Assembly: GCF_900113705.1 (NCBI RefSeq) | Contig: NZ_FOQI01000005.1 | Span: forward strand, 186,001-250,000 | Length of the DNA: 64,000 bases | Source: Collimonas sp. OK307 | GTDB lineage: Bacteria > Pseudomonadota > Gammaproteobacteria > Burkholderiales > Burkholderiaceae_D | Direction: 5' to 3' | In this document: in pieces, positions 47,505 through 56,907 of the stretch | Layout: the number at the start of each line of letters is the position of its first letter | Position numbering within the stretch: the stretch's first letter is position 1 | The notes under the pieces: generated by a model | What the model was told of the DNA's origin: nothing | What the model saw: the letters and a program-made list of their open reading frames with translations, nothing else | Database searches by the model: none | Program-made: the position numbers and the translations under genes

Positions 47505-47582
47505 TTTGAAGCTCCATTGTGTGCCGGACTATTTAATGTCCGGCGGTAAAAATTCCCCGCGACCAGGGAATTCGAAAAATTG

Positions 47583-47631
47583 CGGGAAAGAGTTTAAGAG
47601 ACGCCGAAGGGCGGCGAATTACTCTGTCCCC
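47583..47631. repeat. palindromic element, CTGTCCCC variant, copy D
   Basis: The right arm ACTCTGTCCCC (47621-47631) is preserved; the left arm GGGAAAGAGT (47584-47593) has decayed. Inside is GCCG-AAGGG-CGGC followed by GAATT, as in copy E. It lies in the 167-base gap between prs and rplY, both transcribed across it. Confidence 0.75.
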
Positions 47632-47671
47632 AACTGACTAAGTCAAACTGTTAAATTGCAAAGTACAGTAT

Positions 47672-48622
47672 TTATTCAGCAAACAGCGACATGACCGAAT
47701 CGCCCTTGGTAATACGCTTGAACGTTTCAGCCAGCAACTCGGCACATGACAACTGGCGGATCTTGCCGCAGGCTTTGGCTTCTGCCGACAGCGGGATAGT
47801 ATCGACAACTACCAGTTCATCCAGCGGCGAATTGACGATGCGCTCGAGGGCAGGGCCGGACAGCACCGGATGTGTACAGTAAGCCACTACTTTCTTGGCG
47901 CCGCGCTCTTTCAATACTTCGGCTGCCTTGGTCAGGGTGCCGGCGGTATCGACCATGTCATCCATGATCACGCAGTTACGGCCTTCGACTTCACCGATGA
48001 TGTTCATGACTTCAGATACATTCGCCTTCGGCCGGCGCTTATCGATAATTGCCAGGTCGCAATTCAGGCGTTTTGCCAGTGCACGGGCGCGAACCACGCC
48101 GCCGACGTCCGGCGATACGACCAGCAGGTCGTCGTAATTCTTGCTAACCAGGTCGCCCAGCAAAATTGGCGATGCGTATATATTGTCGACCGGAATGTCG
48201 AAGAAGCCTTGGATCTGGTCAGCGTGCAGATCCATGATCAAGACACGTTCGACGCCGGCTTCCTGCAACATGTTGGCGACAACCTTGGCGGAAATCGCAA
48301 CCCGCGCCGAGCGTGGGCGGCGATCTTGCCGTGCGTAGCCATAGTAAGGAATCGCTGCGGTAATCCGGCCGGCCGAAGCACGCTTCAAGGCATCGACCAT
48401 CAACATGATTTCCATCAGGTTGTCATTGGTCGGCGCGCAGGTCGATTGCAGCACGAATACATCTTTGCCACGCACGTTCTCGTTAATCTCGACCATTACT
48501 TCGCCGTCGGAGAATTTGGTAACGTTGGCTTTGCCTAGCGGGATACCGAGTTGCTTGGCAACTCCAATAGCTAGTTCCGGGTTTGCGTTACCGGTAAAAA
48601 CCATCAGGTTTTCGTTTGCCAT
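47672..48622 (-). CDS. prs: ribose-phosphate pyrophosphokinase
   Basis: Prs makes phosphoribosyl pyrophosphate from ribose 5-phosphate and ATP for nucleotide, His and Trp synthesis. The 316-residue protein has [46 protein letters not shown], the signature [40 protein letters not shown] and the PRPP-binding loop [14 protein letters not shown]. It lies between tRNA-Gln and rplY, the standard beta-proteobacterial order. Confidence 0.97.
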   Translation of the reverse strand: MANENLMVFTGNANPELAIGVAKQLGIPLGKANVTKFSDGEVMVEINENVRGKDVFVLQSTCAPTNDNLMEIMLMVDALKRASAGRITAAIPYYGYARQDRRPRSARVAISAKVVANMLQEAGVERVLIMDLHADQIQGFFDIPVDNIYASPILLGDLVSKNYDDLLVVSPDVGGVVRARALAKRLNCDLAIIDKRRPKANVSEVMNIIGEVEGRNCVIMDDMVDTAGTLTKAAEVLKERGAKKVVAYCTHPVLSGPALERIVNSPLDELVVVDTIPLSAEAKACGKIRQLSCAELLAETFKRITKGDSVMSLFAE

Positions 48623-48797
48623 GGATATCCCTGGATACTGTCGTTAAAAAGTTGAAAAGCCGACAATGCCAGACTGGTGCAGTCTTGCGTTGGCGGCTTA
48701 TGTGTTCGCTGTGTGCAGTTTTGTATTTCTGATGCGGCGTAATGTGACTACCGCTGTAAGACCAAATTTCCTGCTGGACATTATTGTCCGTATTTAA

Positions 48798-48874
48798 TGG
48801 CAGGGGAAGAAGGATTCGAACCTTCGAATGCTGGAATCAAAATCCAGTGCCTTAACCAGCTTGGCGATTCCCCT
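48798..48874 (-). tRNA. tRNA-Gln (anticodon TTG)
   Basis: A complete 77-base cloverleaf is present. The acceptor stem AGGGGAA/TTCCCCT has a G discriminator and an encoded CCA. The anticodon stem CTGGA/TCCAG encloses the loop TTTTGAT with anticodon TTG, and the T arm is GAAGG-TTCGAAT-CCTTC. It lies between prs and ispE. Confidence 0.96.
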
Positions 48875-48961
48875 ACGCAACTTGTTGTCTACCATAAATC
48901 CGCGCCGCATTTGAAATGCTGCGCTTGAATCTGATGCTAAACCGAATTCTGTACTTCTTTA

Positions 48962-49846
48962 CTACTTCAGCAACCCTGCGAGCGGATGTTCCTGCATCGC
49001 CTTGGCTTTCCATGCTTTCCAGTGACTCGGTACCAGTTTCAGTACTTCCTCGGCCTCGTTTTCTTGTGTAAAGCCACAAAAAACACAGGCGCCGGATCCG
49101 GTCATTCTGGCATCTCCATAATTACTGAGCCATTTGATGGCATCGGCAACTTCTGGGAACTGCTTGGCAGCCACGGGTTCCAAATCGTTTTTTCCGAAGA
49201 GCTTTTTAGTACCTATCGAAAAGTCCGTCATTTTGACGGGTTTCGTACACCTTGTCAATTCCGAACTTGAAAAAATTAATGCAGTCGGAATTGTTACGCC
49301 GGGCTGAATTATAACGAACCACAGCCCGGGGGTGTCAAGCATTTGTAAGGTTTCTCCTATTCCTTCTGCAAATGCATTCCGCCCGAACAGGAAAAACGGC
49401 ACATCAGCGCCTAATTGCAGGCCCAAAGCCATTAATTCTTCACGTGACAGGCCGCCATGCCAGAGATGGTTGAGCGCCATCAGTGTGGTGGCTGCATCGG
49501 AAGAGCCGCCGCCCAGTCCGCCGCCCATAGGCAAATTCTTTTCGATGCGGATGTTTGCGCCTAATGCTGCAGGGGCAATTCCTGCAGCGCCGGCCTTTTC
49601 ACGTATCGCGTTTTGCAGCAATTTGCCGGCGCGGACGATCAGATCGCTTTCTTCGGGCACGCCCGCAATCTCGGTGGTGCGGCGGATCTGGTCGTCAGCG
49701 CGCACTTCGAAATGCAAAAGATCGCTGAAATCGACCAGCTGGAACACGGTTTGGAGCAGATGATAGCCATCCGGGCGGCGTCCGGTGACGTGTAAAAACA
49801 GATTCAGCTTGGCTGGCGCCGGGCAGTTGTTCAGCGTGCGTGTCAT
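48962..49846 (-). CDS. ispE: 4-diphosphocytidyl-2-C-methyl-D-erythritol kinase
   Basis: IspE phosphorylates CDP-methylerythritol in the non-mevalonate isoprenoid pathway. From the ATG at 49846 the protein has 294 residues with the GHMP-kinase motifs [28 protein letters not shown], the ATP loop [18 protein letters not shown] and [14 protein letters not shown] longer frame reaches into lolB and is rejected. It follows lolB by 16 bases. Confidence 0.96.
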   Translation of the reverse strand: MTRTLNNCPAPAKLNLFLHVTGRRPDGYHLLQTVFQLVDFSDLLHFEVRADDQIRRTTEIAGVPEESDLIVRAGKLLQNAIREKAGAAGIAPAALGANIRIEKNLPMGGGLGGGSSDAATTLMALNHLWHGGLSREELMALGLQLGADVPFFLFGRNAFAEGIGETLQMLDTPGLWFVIIQPGVTIPTALIFSSSELTRCTKPVKMTDFSIGTKKLFGKNDLEPVAAKQFPEVADAIKWLSNYGDARMTGSGACVFCGFTQENEAEEVLKLVPSHWKAWKAKAMQEHPLAGLLK

Positions 49847-49862
49847 TACAAACTCGTTGTGG

Positions 49863-50570
49863 TTAGTGCGGCTGGCGGCTGTCGATGACGATGCGGATCG
49901 CGACATCGCCGGCTTGCGTGGCGTTGCGCGCCAGGTCTATCCGTTTCGGATAGCTTTCGGCGCCGTTGCCCAGGTCTTGCCAGTTGGTATATTGGATCTG
50001 CCAGTTGTCGGCTGTGGTAACGTTGAAGCTGTCGGCGGCAGCCGGCGGGATCGCTGTAAAGCGCTGGCCGGCGGCGCTCTGGCCGAATCCTTGCAACCAG
50101 TCGCGCAGGCCGGCAATCGGCAATGGCCAGCCCAGCGCCTGCACCGTCAGCGCATCGACATCGCTGGCGCTGCGCACGGGCTGCCCACTTTGCTTGAGTG
50201 TTGCCTGGTCAGCGGCAATATTGATGGTGGCCAGGGTTTGTCCCAGAGGAGAGAGCAGGGTGATCACTGTTTCCTGCTTGTCCTGCGACCAGGTAAAGCT
50301 GCCGTGCACTGCTTGGTCTTTGCCGTTCTGCTGATAACGTATTGACAGGCGGCCGCTGACGTCGATGGCTTGATGGTATTGCCGCGTTGCGCCGCTGGTG
50401 GTGGCGCCAGTTGTGACAGTAGATGTGGATGATGGCGACAAAGTGCTACAGCCGCTGAGCACAACGGCGGCCAAGGCAACCGCCGCCAGGCCGCTGCGCC
50501 GGATTGCCGGCAGCATCAGCCGCGTGATCTTGCTGGTCTTGATCTTGGTCTTGCCTGATACATGCATCAT
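49863..50570 (-). CDS. lolB: outer membrane lipoprotein receptor LolB
   Basis: LolB accepts lipoproteins from LolA and inserts them in the outer membrane. The 235-residue protein has a long basic N-terminus, a signal helix and lipobox LSGC ([16 protein letters not shown]). A LolB-like beta domain follows: [45 protein letters not shown], then [16 protein letters not shown] and WQIQYTNW. The ATG at 50570 overlaps the TPR gene stop (ATGA). The order TPR-lolB-ispE-tRNA-prs-rplY is standard in beta-proteobacteria. Confidence 0.93.
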   Translation of the reverse strand: MMHVSGKTKIKTSKITRLMLPAIRRSGLAAVALAAVVLSGCSTLSPSSTSTVTTGATTSGATRQYHQAIDVSGRLSIRYQQNGKDQAVHGSFTWSQDKQETVITLLSPLGQTLATINIAADQATLKQSGQPVRSASDVDALTVQALGWPLPIAGLRDWLQGFGQSAAGQRFTAIPPAAADSFNVTTADNWQIQYTNWQDLGNGAESYPKRIDLARNATQAGDVAIRIVIDSRQPH

Positions 50571-52390
50571 ATGCTGGCGCCCAGCCGTGTCAGCGTGTTT
50601 TTCAGCGCGTCGTTTTGCGGATCTTTCTGGCGCACTTCCCGCCACAATTTTTGCGCATCGGTTTTTTGTCCTTTAACCCACAGGACTTCACCCAGGTGCA
50701 CGCCGATTTCCGGATCGGGCAGCAAGCCGTAGGCATTGCGCAGCCGTGATTCGGCTTCGTTCAGATTACCCATGCGATATTGCACCCAGCCCATGCTGTC
50801 GACAATGAAGGGATCTTGCGGCGCCAGCGCCAGCGCTTTCTGAATCAGAGCCAACGCTTCCGGCAAACGGATATTGCGCTCCGCCAGCGAGTAGCCGAGC
50901 GCGTTATACGCTTGCTGATTCTCCGGCGCCAGCGCGATCAGCTTGCGCAGCGCGGTTTCCATGGCGCTCAGGTTGTTCAGTTTTTCTGCTGTCATGGCGT
51001 AGTCGTACAGCAGGTCAGGATTTTCCGGTTGCGTCTTGAGCGCCGTCTCCAGGACTTTGAATGCTTCTTGTGGACGATTGGATTCGCGTAGCAATTGTGC
51101 TTCCACCTGGGTTACCTGGGATTTTTCATGTTCGCCATTGGTCTCGATCTCGGCCAGCACCCGGCGCGCACCGTTCAGGTCGCCGCGTTTGGACAGTAGC
51201 TGGGCGCGCCGCAACTGGGCATCCAGATAGGCATCGCCCGGTTCGACTTGGGCCAGCCATTTCAGTGCGGCATCGGTGTCGTTCCGATCGGCGGCAATCT
51301 GCGCCAGGATCAGCAAGGCCTGTGTGTTGTCGCGCGCTTCGTTCGGATGCAGGCCCAGTTGCTCGACATAGCTGATCAGGTAACGTTCTGCAGCCTTGGT
51401 GTCGCCGATCTGCGCATTTAACAGGCCGAGCGCCAGCAGCGTGGTGACATCCTGCTTGTCGCTTTTGAGCAGGATTTCAAATTGACTGCGGGCCTGTTCA
51501 TATTTCTTCTGGTCGATCAGGGTACGCGCATAAGCTACCCGCACTTCACGCGAACCCGGATACTTCTTGAGGAAGTCGGTCAGGATGGGTTCGACGTTTT
51601 TACTGTCCGGTGCGACTTGCGCGCTGGTCAGGATCGCCAGTTCAGAATCGGGCTTGAGATTCAGCGCAATCTTTGCTTCCTCCTGGGCGCGGATGCTGTT
51701 GCCAGTGCTAAAGGCTTGCTGCGCCAGCGCCAGATGCGCTTCCGACATTGCGGAGTAAGGCGTGACCAGTTGCTCCAGCAAGGTAAACGCAGCGGCCTTG
51801 TCTTGCGCCCGCGCCAGCAAACGCTGGATCTGCAGCATCATCACGCCACGTGCTTGCGGCGGCGCATCCTGCAGGCGTTTTTCGAGAATCGGCCTGGCCT
51901 CTGCCAGATTGTTGCTGAGCATGATGAAGCCGAGGTAATACTGGGTTGCCTCGTCCGAATCCGGCGCCAGTTCACGCCACAGGCGGATGGCGACCAGCGC
52001 TTCGTTGGCTTGTTTGGCGCTGAGCGCCATTTCGGCCGCGCGCCGGGCCAGGCGCGGGTCACGGGTTTGCTGGGCCGCCCCCAGCAGGGTTACGTATGCG
52101 GATTGCCAGTTGCCGCGCTGGAAAGCGATTTCGGAACTGAGTATTTTGAACAGGAGTTCCTTGGACAACGCCACTGACGGCAAATGTTCTTCCGGCGGCT
52201 TGACCGGCATCACCCTGGGCGCCAGCTTGCGGCTCGTGATCTGCTCGGGACTGGTCGTCGCGGCAGCTGCAGGTGTTGTGCTGACTGCACCTGTGGCAGC
52301 ATCAGGATTTGTAGCATCGTTGCCCGGTGTTACACCGGCGCAAGCCGACAGCAAGGTGGAGAGCGTTACAATGGCAAGGGTTTTTTTCAA
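50567..52390 (-). CDS. TPR-repeat outer-membrane lipoprotein
   Basis: This is a roughly 607-residue lipoprotein of about fifteen tetratricopeptide-like helix pairs (for example RDPRLARRAAEMALSAKQANEALVAIRLWREL and NPDLLYDYAMTAEKLNNLSAMETALRKLIAL). I place the start at TTG 52390 because AGGA sits 7 bases before it and the product then begins MKKTLAIVTLSTLLSAC, a clean lipobox. ATG 52411 would add seven residues. It is translationally coupled to lolB, and a role in lipoprotein or envelope assembly is inferred from that. It is divergent from mutM. Confidence 0.88.
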   Translation of the reverse strand: MKKTLAIVTLSTLLSACAGVTPGNDATNPDAATGAVSTTPAAAATTSPEQITSRKLAPRVMPVKPPEEHLPSVALSKELLFKILSSEIAFQRGNWQSAYVTLLGAAQQTRDPRLARRAAEMALSAKQANEALVAIRLWRELAPDSDEATQYYLGFIMLSNNLAEARPILEKRLQDAPPQARGVMMLQIQRLLARAQDKAAAFTLLEQLVTPYSAMSEAHLALAQQAFSTGNSIRAQEEAKIALNLKPDSELAILTSAQVAPDSKNVEPILTDFLKKYPGSREVRVAYARTLIDQKKYEQARSQFEILLKSDKQDVTTLLALGLLNAQIGDTKAAERYLISYVEQLGLHPNEARDNTQALLILAQIAADRNDTDAALKWLAQVEPGDAYLDAQLRRAQLLSKRGDLNGARRVLAEIETNGEHEKSQVTQVEAQLLRESNRPQEAFKVLETALKTQPENPDLLYDYAMTAEKLNNLSAMETALRKLIALAPENQQAYNALGYSLAERNIRLPEALALIQKALALAPQDPFIVDSMGWVQYRMGNLNEAESRLRNAYGLLPDPEIGVHLGEVLWVKGQKTDAQKLWREVRQKDPQNDALKNTLTRLGASI

Positions 52391-52619
52391 GGGAATATCC
52401 TGGCTTGGCATGCATTTGTAGAGACCTGATGTGGAAAATCCAAAATAAAGATTACATTCAGGTCCATAGTCATTTCCCGAAAACTGGTTTTCAGAGGTAA
52501 TCTTGATTTTACGCCCAACCAGAGAGCAATGCGCAGTCGCGACCTCCGGATTTGTTTCAAAAAGTACATAAAAATAGTTGAATCGATTATGCCATTTCAC
52601 GCAAGAACGTATCTGAACC

Positions 52620-53441
52620 ATGCCCGAATTACCTGAAGTCGAAGTGACGCGACGTGGCGTTGCGCCGCATCTCGACGGTCGTGCGGTGACTGCCGTGACC
52701 TTTCGCCACCGCGGCCTGCGCTGGCCGTTTCCGCTCGATTTGCCGGAACTGCTGATCGGGCACAAGGTACGCAGCACCGGCCGTCGCGGCAAGTATTTAT
52801 TATTGCGCTTCGATCACGGCACCGTGATTATCCATCTGGGGATGTCCGGGCATCTACGTATCCTGGAGCTTGGGGTCGAACCGCAAAAACATGACCATTT
52901 CGATCTGGTGGTTGGCCGGCAGTTGCTGCGCCTGACCGATCCGCGGCGTTTCGGCGCGGTACTCTGGCATGCCGATGCCGACGGTCCGGTGGAGCAGCAC
53001 GTGCTGCTGGCAGGGTTGGGGCTGGAGCCGCTGGAAGATATTTTTTCCGCGCAGATTCTTTATCAAAAGACGCGTAACCGCAGCGCGTCGATCAAGCAGG
53101 TGCTGCTGGCCGGCGACATTGTGGTCGGGGTCGGCAATATCTACGCGTCCGAGAGCCTGTTTCGCGCCGGTATCAATCCAAAAACGCCAGCGCATCGCAT
53201 CAGCCTGGCACGCTATGAACGGCTGGTTGATGCCATTCGGATAATTTTAGCGGCGGCAATTGACAAGGGTGGCAGCACTTTACGTGATTTTATTGGTGCC
53301 GATGGTCAATCTGGTTACTTCCAACAGAGTTATTTCGTCTATGATCGTGCTGGGTTGCCGTGTAGAAATTGTGGAACGTTGATTACGCAGATTAAACAGG
53401 GGCAACGTTCGACGTTTTATTGCAAAAAATGTCAGAAGTGA
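52620..53441 (+). CDS. mutM: formamidopyrimidine-DNA glycosylase
   Basis: MutM excises 8-oxoguanine and other oxidised purines. The 273-residue protein has the catalytic N-terminus [13 protein letters not shown] (Pro2 and Glu3), the conserved lysine in [31 protein letters not shown], and the C-terminal zinc finger C-x2-C-x16-C-x2-C (CRNC...CKKC). It is divergent from the TPR gene and begins a run mutM, dynamin-like GTPase, mutY. Confidence 0.97.
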   Translation: MPELPEVEVTRRGVAPHLDGRAVTAVTFRHRGLRWPFPLDLPELLIGHKVRSTGRRGKYLLLRFDHGTVIIHLGMSGHLRILELGVEPQKHDHFDLVVGRQLLRLTDPRRFGAVLWHADADGPVEQHVLLAGLGLEPLEDIFSAQILYQKTRNRSASIKQVLLAGDIVVGVGNIYASESLFRAGINPKTPAHRISLARYERLVDAIRIILAAAIDKGGSTLRDFIGADGQSGYFQQSYFVYDRAGLPCRNCGTLITQIKQGQRSTFYCKKCQK

Positions 53442-53507
53442 ATATGTCTGAAATGCATGTCAGAAATGCATATTAAAGAAAATCAGAGAAGATAGGCGAG
53501 AGAGATA

Positions 53508-55481
53508 GTGAGCAATCTAGTCCAAAAATTCCAGGAATACAGCGAGTGGCGTACCGGCGTGGCGGGCGCCTTGCGACGTTATCAGACGTGGGCGAGCGCC
53601 TCGAAGCTGTCGGATGTCGCCAGCGAGCAGCGCATCAGCCGGGCCTTGGCACGTCTGACCGACGATAAATTATCGATCGCCTTCGTTGCTGAATTTTCGC
53701 GTGGCAAATCGGAACTGATCAATGCGATCTTTTTCGCCGATTACGGCCAGCGCATCTTGCCGTCAGCCGCCGGCCGCACCACCATGTGTCCGACCGAGCT
53801 GCTGTATGACGCTTCTTTCCCGTCGTGCATCCGTCTGTTGCCGATAGAAACCCGGGCAGAATCGCAATCGACCAGCGACTACAAGGGAGCACATCATGTC
53901 TGGACGGTGTTGCCGCTGGATATTTCATCCACCGACGGCATGCTGGAAGCTTTCAAGCAGGTCAGCCTGACCAAATGGGTGCCGGTGGAAGAGGCCAAGC
54001 TCTACGGCCTCTACGATGAGGACGATCCTGACGCCGCGATGACCATCGATGCGTTGGGCCGCGTCGAAATTTCGCAATGGCGCCATGCCATCGTCAATTT
54101 CCCGCATCCCTTGCTGAAAGAGGGGCTGGTGATTATCGATACGCCGGGCTTGAACGCGATCGGAACCGAGCCGGAGCTGACGCTCAACCTGATTCCCAAC
54201 GCCCACGCGGTATTGTTCATTCTGGCGGCAGATACCGGCGTCACCAAAAGCGACATCGACGTCTGGCGCCATCATATCGGCAGCGGCGCGGGCCGCATGG
54301 TGGTGCTGAACAAGATCGACAGCATGTGGGATGAGCTGCGCTCGCCGTTCGAGGTAGAGCAGCAAATCAGCCGGCAGGTATCGAGCGTGGCGCACACGCT
54401 GGGGTTGGCGGAGACGCAGGTGTATCCGGTATCGGCGCAAAAGGGCTTGGTCGGCAAGATCAACGGCGAGTCTCATCTGCTGAAGAAAAGTCGTTTGCCG
54501 GCTCTGGAAAATGCTTTGTCGCGCGAGTTGATCCCGGCCAAGCGCGACATCATCCGGTCCCAGCTGATTGGCGATATCCACGATCTGACGGTCACCAAGC
54601 AAGCCTTGATGTCGGCGCATATCCGCAGCGTGGTTGAGCAGTTGCTGGAATTGAAGAGCTTGCGCGGCAAGAATACTTCCATCATCAGCCACATGATGAA
54701 GCGTATCGATATCGAGAAAAAAGAATTCGACGAAAGTTTGCTGAAATTGCAGGGTACGCGCATGGTGTTTGCACGCTTGTCGGCGGGCGTGTTTTCGACG
54801 CTGGGCATGGGCTTGCTGAAAGAAGAAATCCGTAAAACGCGGGAGACCATGGAAGGCAGCATGTTCACCGCCGGTTTCCGCCACGCTGTGAAGGATTTCT
54901 TTGACAAGGCGCAGGAGAACCTGATGCTGTCGGGACAGAAGACGGATGAAATTTCGGAAATGATGACTATCATGTACCGCAAGTTCTCGACCGAACACGG
55001 GCTGGCACTGTCGACGCCGATGCCGTTCTCGCTGGACAAGTATCGCAATGAAATCAAAGTGATCGAAACCGCTTATCATCGCCAGTTCGGCACGGTCACC
55101 TTGGTCAAGACCAGCCAGGTGGTGCTGATGCAGAAATTCTTCGATTCGATCGCCTCGCGCGTGAAGCAGAGCTTCTTGCAAGCCAACCGTGACGTCGACG
55201 CGTGGCTCAAGGTGGTGATGGCGCCGCTGGAAGAACAGATCCGCGCCCACAAGTCGCAGCTCAAGCAACGTACCGATTCGATTGAGCGGGTGCATGTGGC
55301 GATTGACAGCCTCGAAGAAAAAATCGAGTCGGTGGAAATGTTGCAGAGGGAACTGACTGCACAAAGGAATACTTTGATGGCGTTGGAAAACGATTTGAGA
55401 AATGCGCTGGGAAGCGAAACCCATGTCGGAACAGAGTTTAATAGCCACCGAAGCGTGGCGAATTACTCTGTCCCCATCTGA
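53508..55481 (+). CDS. dynamin-like GTPase with a repeat-derived C-terminus
   Basis: The 657-residue protein has a dynamin/GBP-type GTPase domain: G1 VAEFSRGKSELIN (about residues 60-72), G2 region AAGRTTMCPTE, G3 IIDTPGLNAIGTE and G4 VLNKIDSMWDEL. The C-terminal half is strongly helical (ELKSLRGKNTSIISHMMKRIDIEKKEFDESL, and a final coiled coil through SLEEKIESVEMLQRELTAQRNTLMALENDL). No membrane helix is evident; a short amphipathic stretch near FARLSAGVFSTLGMGLLK might insert in membranes. The last 17 residues or so come from palindromic repeat copy E. It sits alone between mutM and mutY. Confidence 0.85.
   Translation: MSNLVQKFQEYSEWRTGVAGALRRYQTWASASKLSDVASEQRISRALARLTDDKLSIAFVAEFSRGKSELINAIFFADYGQRILPSAAGRTTMCPTELLYDASFPSCIRLLPIETRAESQSTSDYKGAHHVWTVLPLDISSTDGMLEAFKQVSLTKWVPVEEAKLYGLYDEDDPDAAMTIDALGRVEISQWRHAIVNFPHPLLKEGLVIIDTPGLNAIGTEPELTLNLIPNAHAVLFILAADTGVTKSDIDVWRHHIGSGAGRMVVLNKIDSMWDELRSPFEVEQQISRQVSSVAHTLGLAETQVYPVSAQKGLVGKINGESHLLKKSRLPALENALSRELIPAKRDIIRSQLIGDIHDLTVTKQALMSAHIRSVVEQLLELKSLRGKNTSIISHMMKRIDIEKKEFDESLLKLQGTRMVFARLSAGVFSTLGMGLLKEEIRKTRETMEGSMFTAGFRHAVKDFFDKAQENLMLSGQKTDEISEMMTIMYRKFSTEHGLALSTPMPFSLDKYRNEIKVIETAYHRQFGTVTLVKTSQVVLMQKFFDSIASRVKQSFLQANRDVDAWLKVVMAPLEEQIRAHKSQLKQRTDSIERVHVAIDSLEEKIESVEMLQRELTAQRNTLMALENDLRNALGSETHVGTEFNSHRSVANYSVPI
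55428..55475. repeat. palindromic element, CTGTCCCC variant, copy E
   Basis: The left arm GGAACAGAGT (55428-55437) pairs with ACTCTGTCCCC (55465-55475); the inner stem is CCAC-CGAAGC-GTGG. It lies inside the 3' end of the dynamin-like gene, whose reading frame passes through it and stops just after at 55481. Its last 25 bases closely match copy D. Confidence 0.8.
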
Positions 55482-55537
55482 TCAGATTGGTAGTTTGAAG
55501 TACGTACATGTCGTTGTAAAACCGCAGTGAGATAGAT

Positions 55538-56650
55538 TTGAAAATTATTTGTAACACCGCGAACGACCTCGCATCAGCTAAATTTGCAGACCCGTCTTTT
55601 TCCGCTGCGGTGATTCTCTGGCAGAAGCAACATGGTCGCCACGCATTGCCGTGGCAACAGACGCGTGATGCCTATCGTGTCTGGCTGTCTGAAATCATGC
55701 TGCAGCAAACGCAGGTGGCCGCTGTGATTCCGTACTACCAGCGTTTCCTGTCAAGTTTCCCGGATGTGCAGGCCCTGGCGGCCGCACCGAGCGAAGAGGT
55801 GATGGCGCATTGGAGCGGCTTGGGTTATTACACACGAGCGCGCAATTTGCATCGCTGCGCGCAACGCGTGGTGGCCGAACATGGCGGGATATTTCCGCGG
55901 GATCCTGAACTGTTGCAAGATCTGCCCGGTATCGGTCGTTCGACAGCTGCTGCCATTGCGGCATTCTCTTACGGTGTGCAGGCCGCGATTTTGGATGGCA
56001 ACGTCAAACGTGTGTTCGCCAGGGTGTTCGGGATCGATGGTTATCCCGGCGCCAAGCCGATTGAAGATGCAATGTGGCGCCGCGCAGTGGCGCTGTTACC
56101 GGAACAAGGTCTGGAATCGTATACCCAAGGGTTGATGGATCTCGGGGCAACGCTTTGCACACGCAGCAAACCATCTTGCGGGACTTGTCCGCTGGCGCAA
56201 CGCTGCGTCGCACTGGCCACCGACAGGGTTGGGCAACTGCCGGTGCGCAAACCGAAAAAAGCCATTCCTGAAAAACATACCGGCATGTTGGTGATCGTCG
56301 ATCAGCAACAGGTTTTGCTGGAGCAGCGCCCTGACAGCGGTATCTGGGGCGGCTTGCTGTCGCTGCCGGAAATTGTGCCAGGAGCAGATTTCGACGCAAC
56401 GTTAAGTCGCGCCACCGCAGCGTTCGGTGCAGTAGCATCATGCGAGCCGCTGCAACCGTTCACCCACGTCTTTACGCATTTCAAACTGCAGATATCACCA
56501 TTCCAGATTACGCTTGAGCGACGACTGGAAGGTGTGGCCCAGGCCAACTACGTTTGGTATCCGGCTGAAAAACTGGCAGACGCGCCGCTGCCGGCGCCGG
56601 TCAAGAAATTGTTGCTGGAAGTTTTTCGCGAAGCCGATTTGTTCGCTTGA
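55538..56650 (+). CDS. mutY: A/G-specific adenine glycosylase
   Basis: MutY removes adenine mispaired with 8-oxoguanine and completes the GO repair system with MutM. The 370-residue protein has HGRHALPWQQTRDAYRVWLSEIMLQQTQV, the helix-hairpin-helix LPGIGRSTAAAIAAFSYG with the catalytic Asp in AILDGNVKRVFAR, and the [4Fe-4S] loop CTRSKPSCGTCPLAQRC (C-x6-C-x2-C-x5-C). A C-terminal NUDIX-like domain (LEQRPDSGIWGGLLSLPE) recognises 8-oxoG. The start appears to be TTG at 55538. Two palindromic repeats follow it. Confidence 0.96.
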   Translation: MKIICNTANDLASAKFADPSFSAAVILWQKQHGRHALPWQQTRDAYRVWLSEIMLQQTQVAAVIPYYQRFLSSFPDVQALAAAPSEEVMAHWSGLGYYTRARNLHRCAQRVVAEHGGIFPRDPELLQDLPGIGRSTAAAIAAFSYGVQAAILDGNVKRVFARVFGIDGYPGAKPIEDAMWRRAVALLPEQGLESYTQGLMDLGATLCTRSKPSCGTCPLAQRCVALATDRVGQLPVRKPKKAIPEKHTGMLVIVDQQQVLLEQRPDSGIWGGLLSLPEIVPGADFDATLSRATAAFGAVASCEPLQPFTHVFTHFKLQISPFQITLERRLEGVAQANYVWYPAEKLADAPLPAPVKKLLLEVFREADLFA

Positions 56651-56686
56651 ATCTGCTGTATATGCGACGAGCAGATCGAACTAACC

Positions 56687-56740
56687 GGGGTCAGAGTGAA
56701 CTTTCGGCATGCTTTACCGCCGAAACTTCACTCTGACCCC
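56687..56740. repeat. palindromic GGGGTCAGAGT element, copy B
   Basis: Exact arms GGGGTCAGAGT (56687-56697) and ACTCTGACCCC (56730-56740) extend inward as GAA-CTTTCGG / CCGAAA-CTTC. TTAGTGGACCACGGAG follows, shared in part with copy A. It lies 36 bases after the mutY stop. Confidence 0.9.
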
Positions 56741-56826
56741 GCTTAGTGGACCACGGAGCAGACGTCGTAAAACAAAAAGAAACAAACCTGCCATAAGTGA
56801 GTTATCTCTCTTCGAAGCCGTGATGT

Positions 56827-56878
56827 GGGGTCAGAGTCAAGTTTCGCGATAAAACCTGCGAAAGTTGACTCTGACCCC
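56827..56878. repeat. palindromic GGGGTCAGAGT element, copy C
   Basis: Exact arms GGGGTCAGAGT (56827-56837) and ACTCTGACCCC (56868-56878) extend inward as CAA-GTTTCGC / GCGAAAG-TTG. CACTCCGT follows and is the reverse complement of the ACGGAG after copy B, so B and C together form a larger nested inverted repeat over the 257-base gap between mutY and the LON-domain gene. Confidence 0.9.
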
Positions 56879-56907
56879 AGATCACTCCGTCGTCGATTCG
56901 CATCTGC

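Noticed and set aside
53925-55448. 507-codon open frame on the minus strand
   Set aside because: It is antisense to the dynamin-like GTPase, with a His/Gln/Arg-rich translation typical of a shadow frame.
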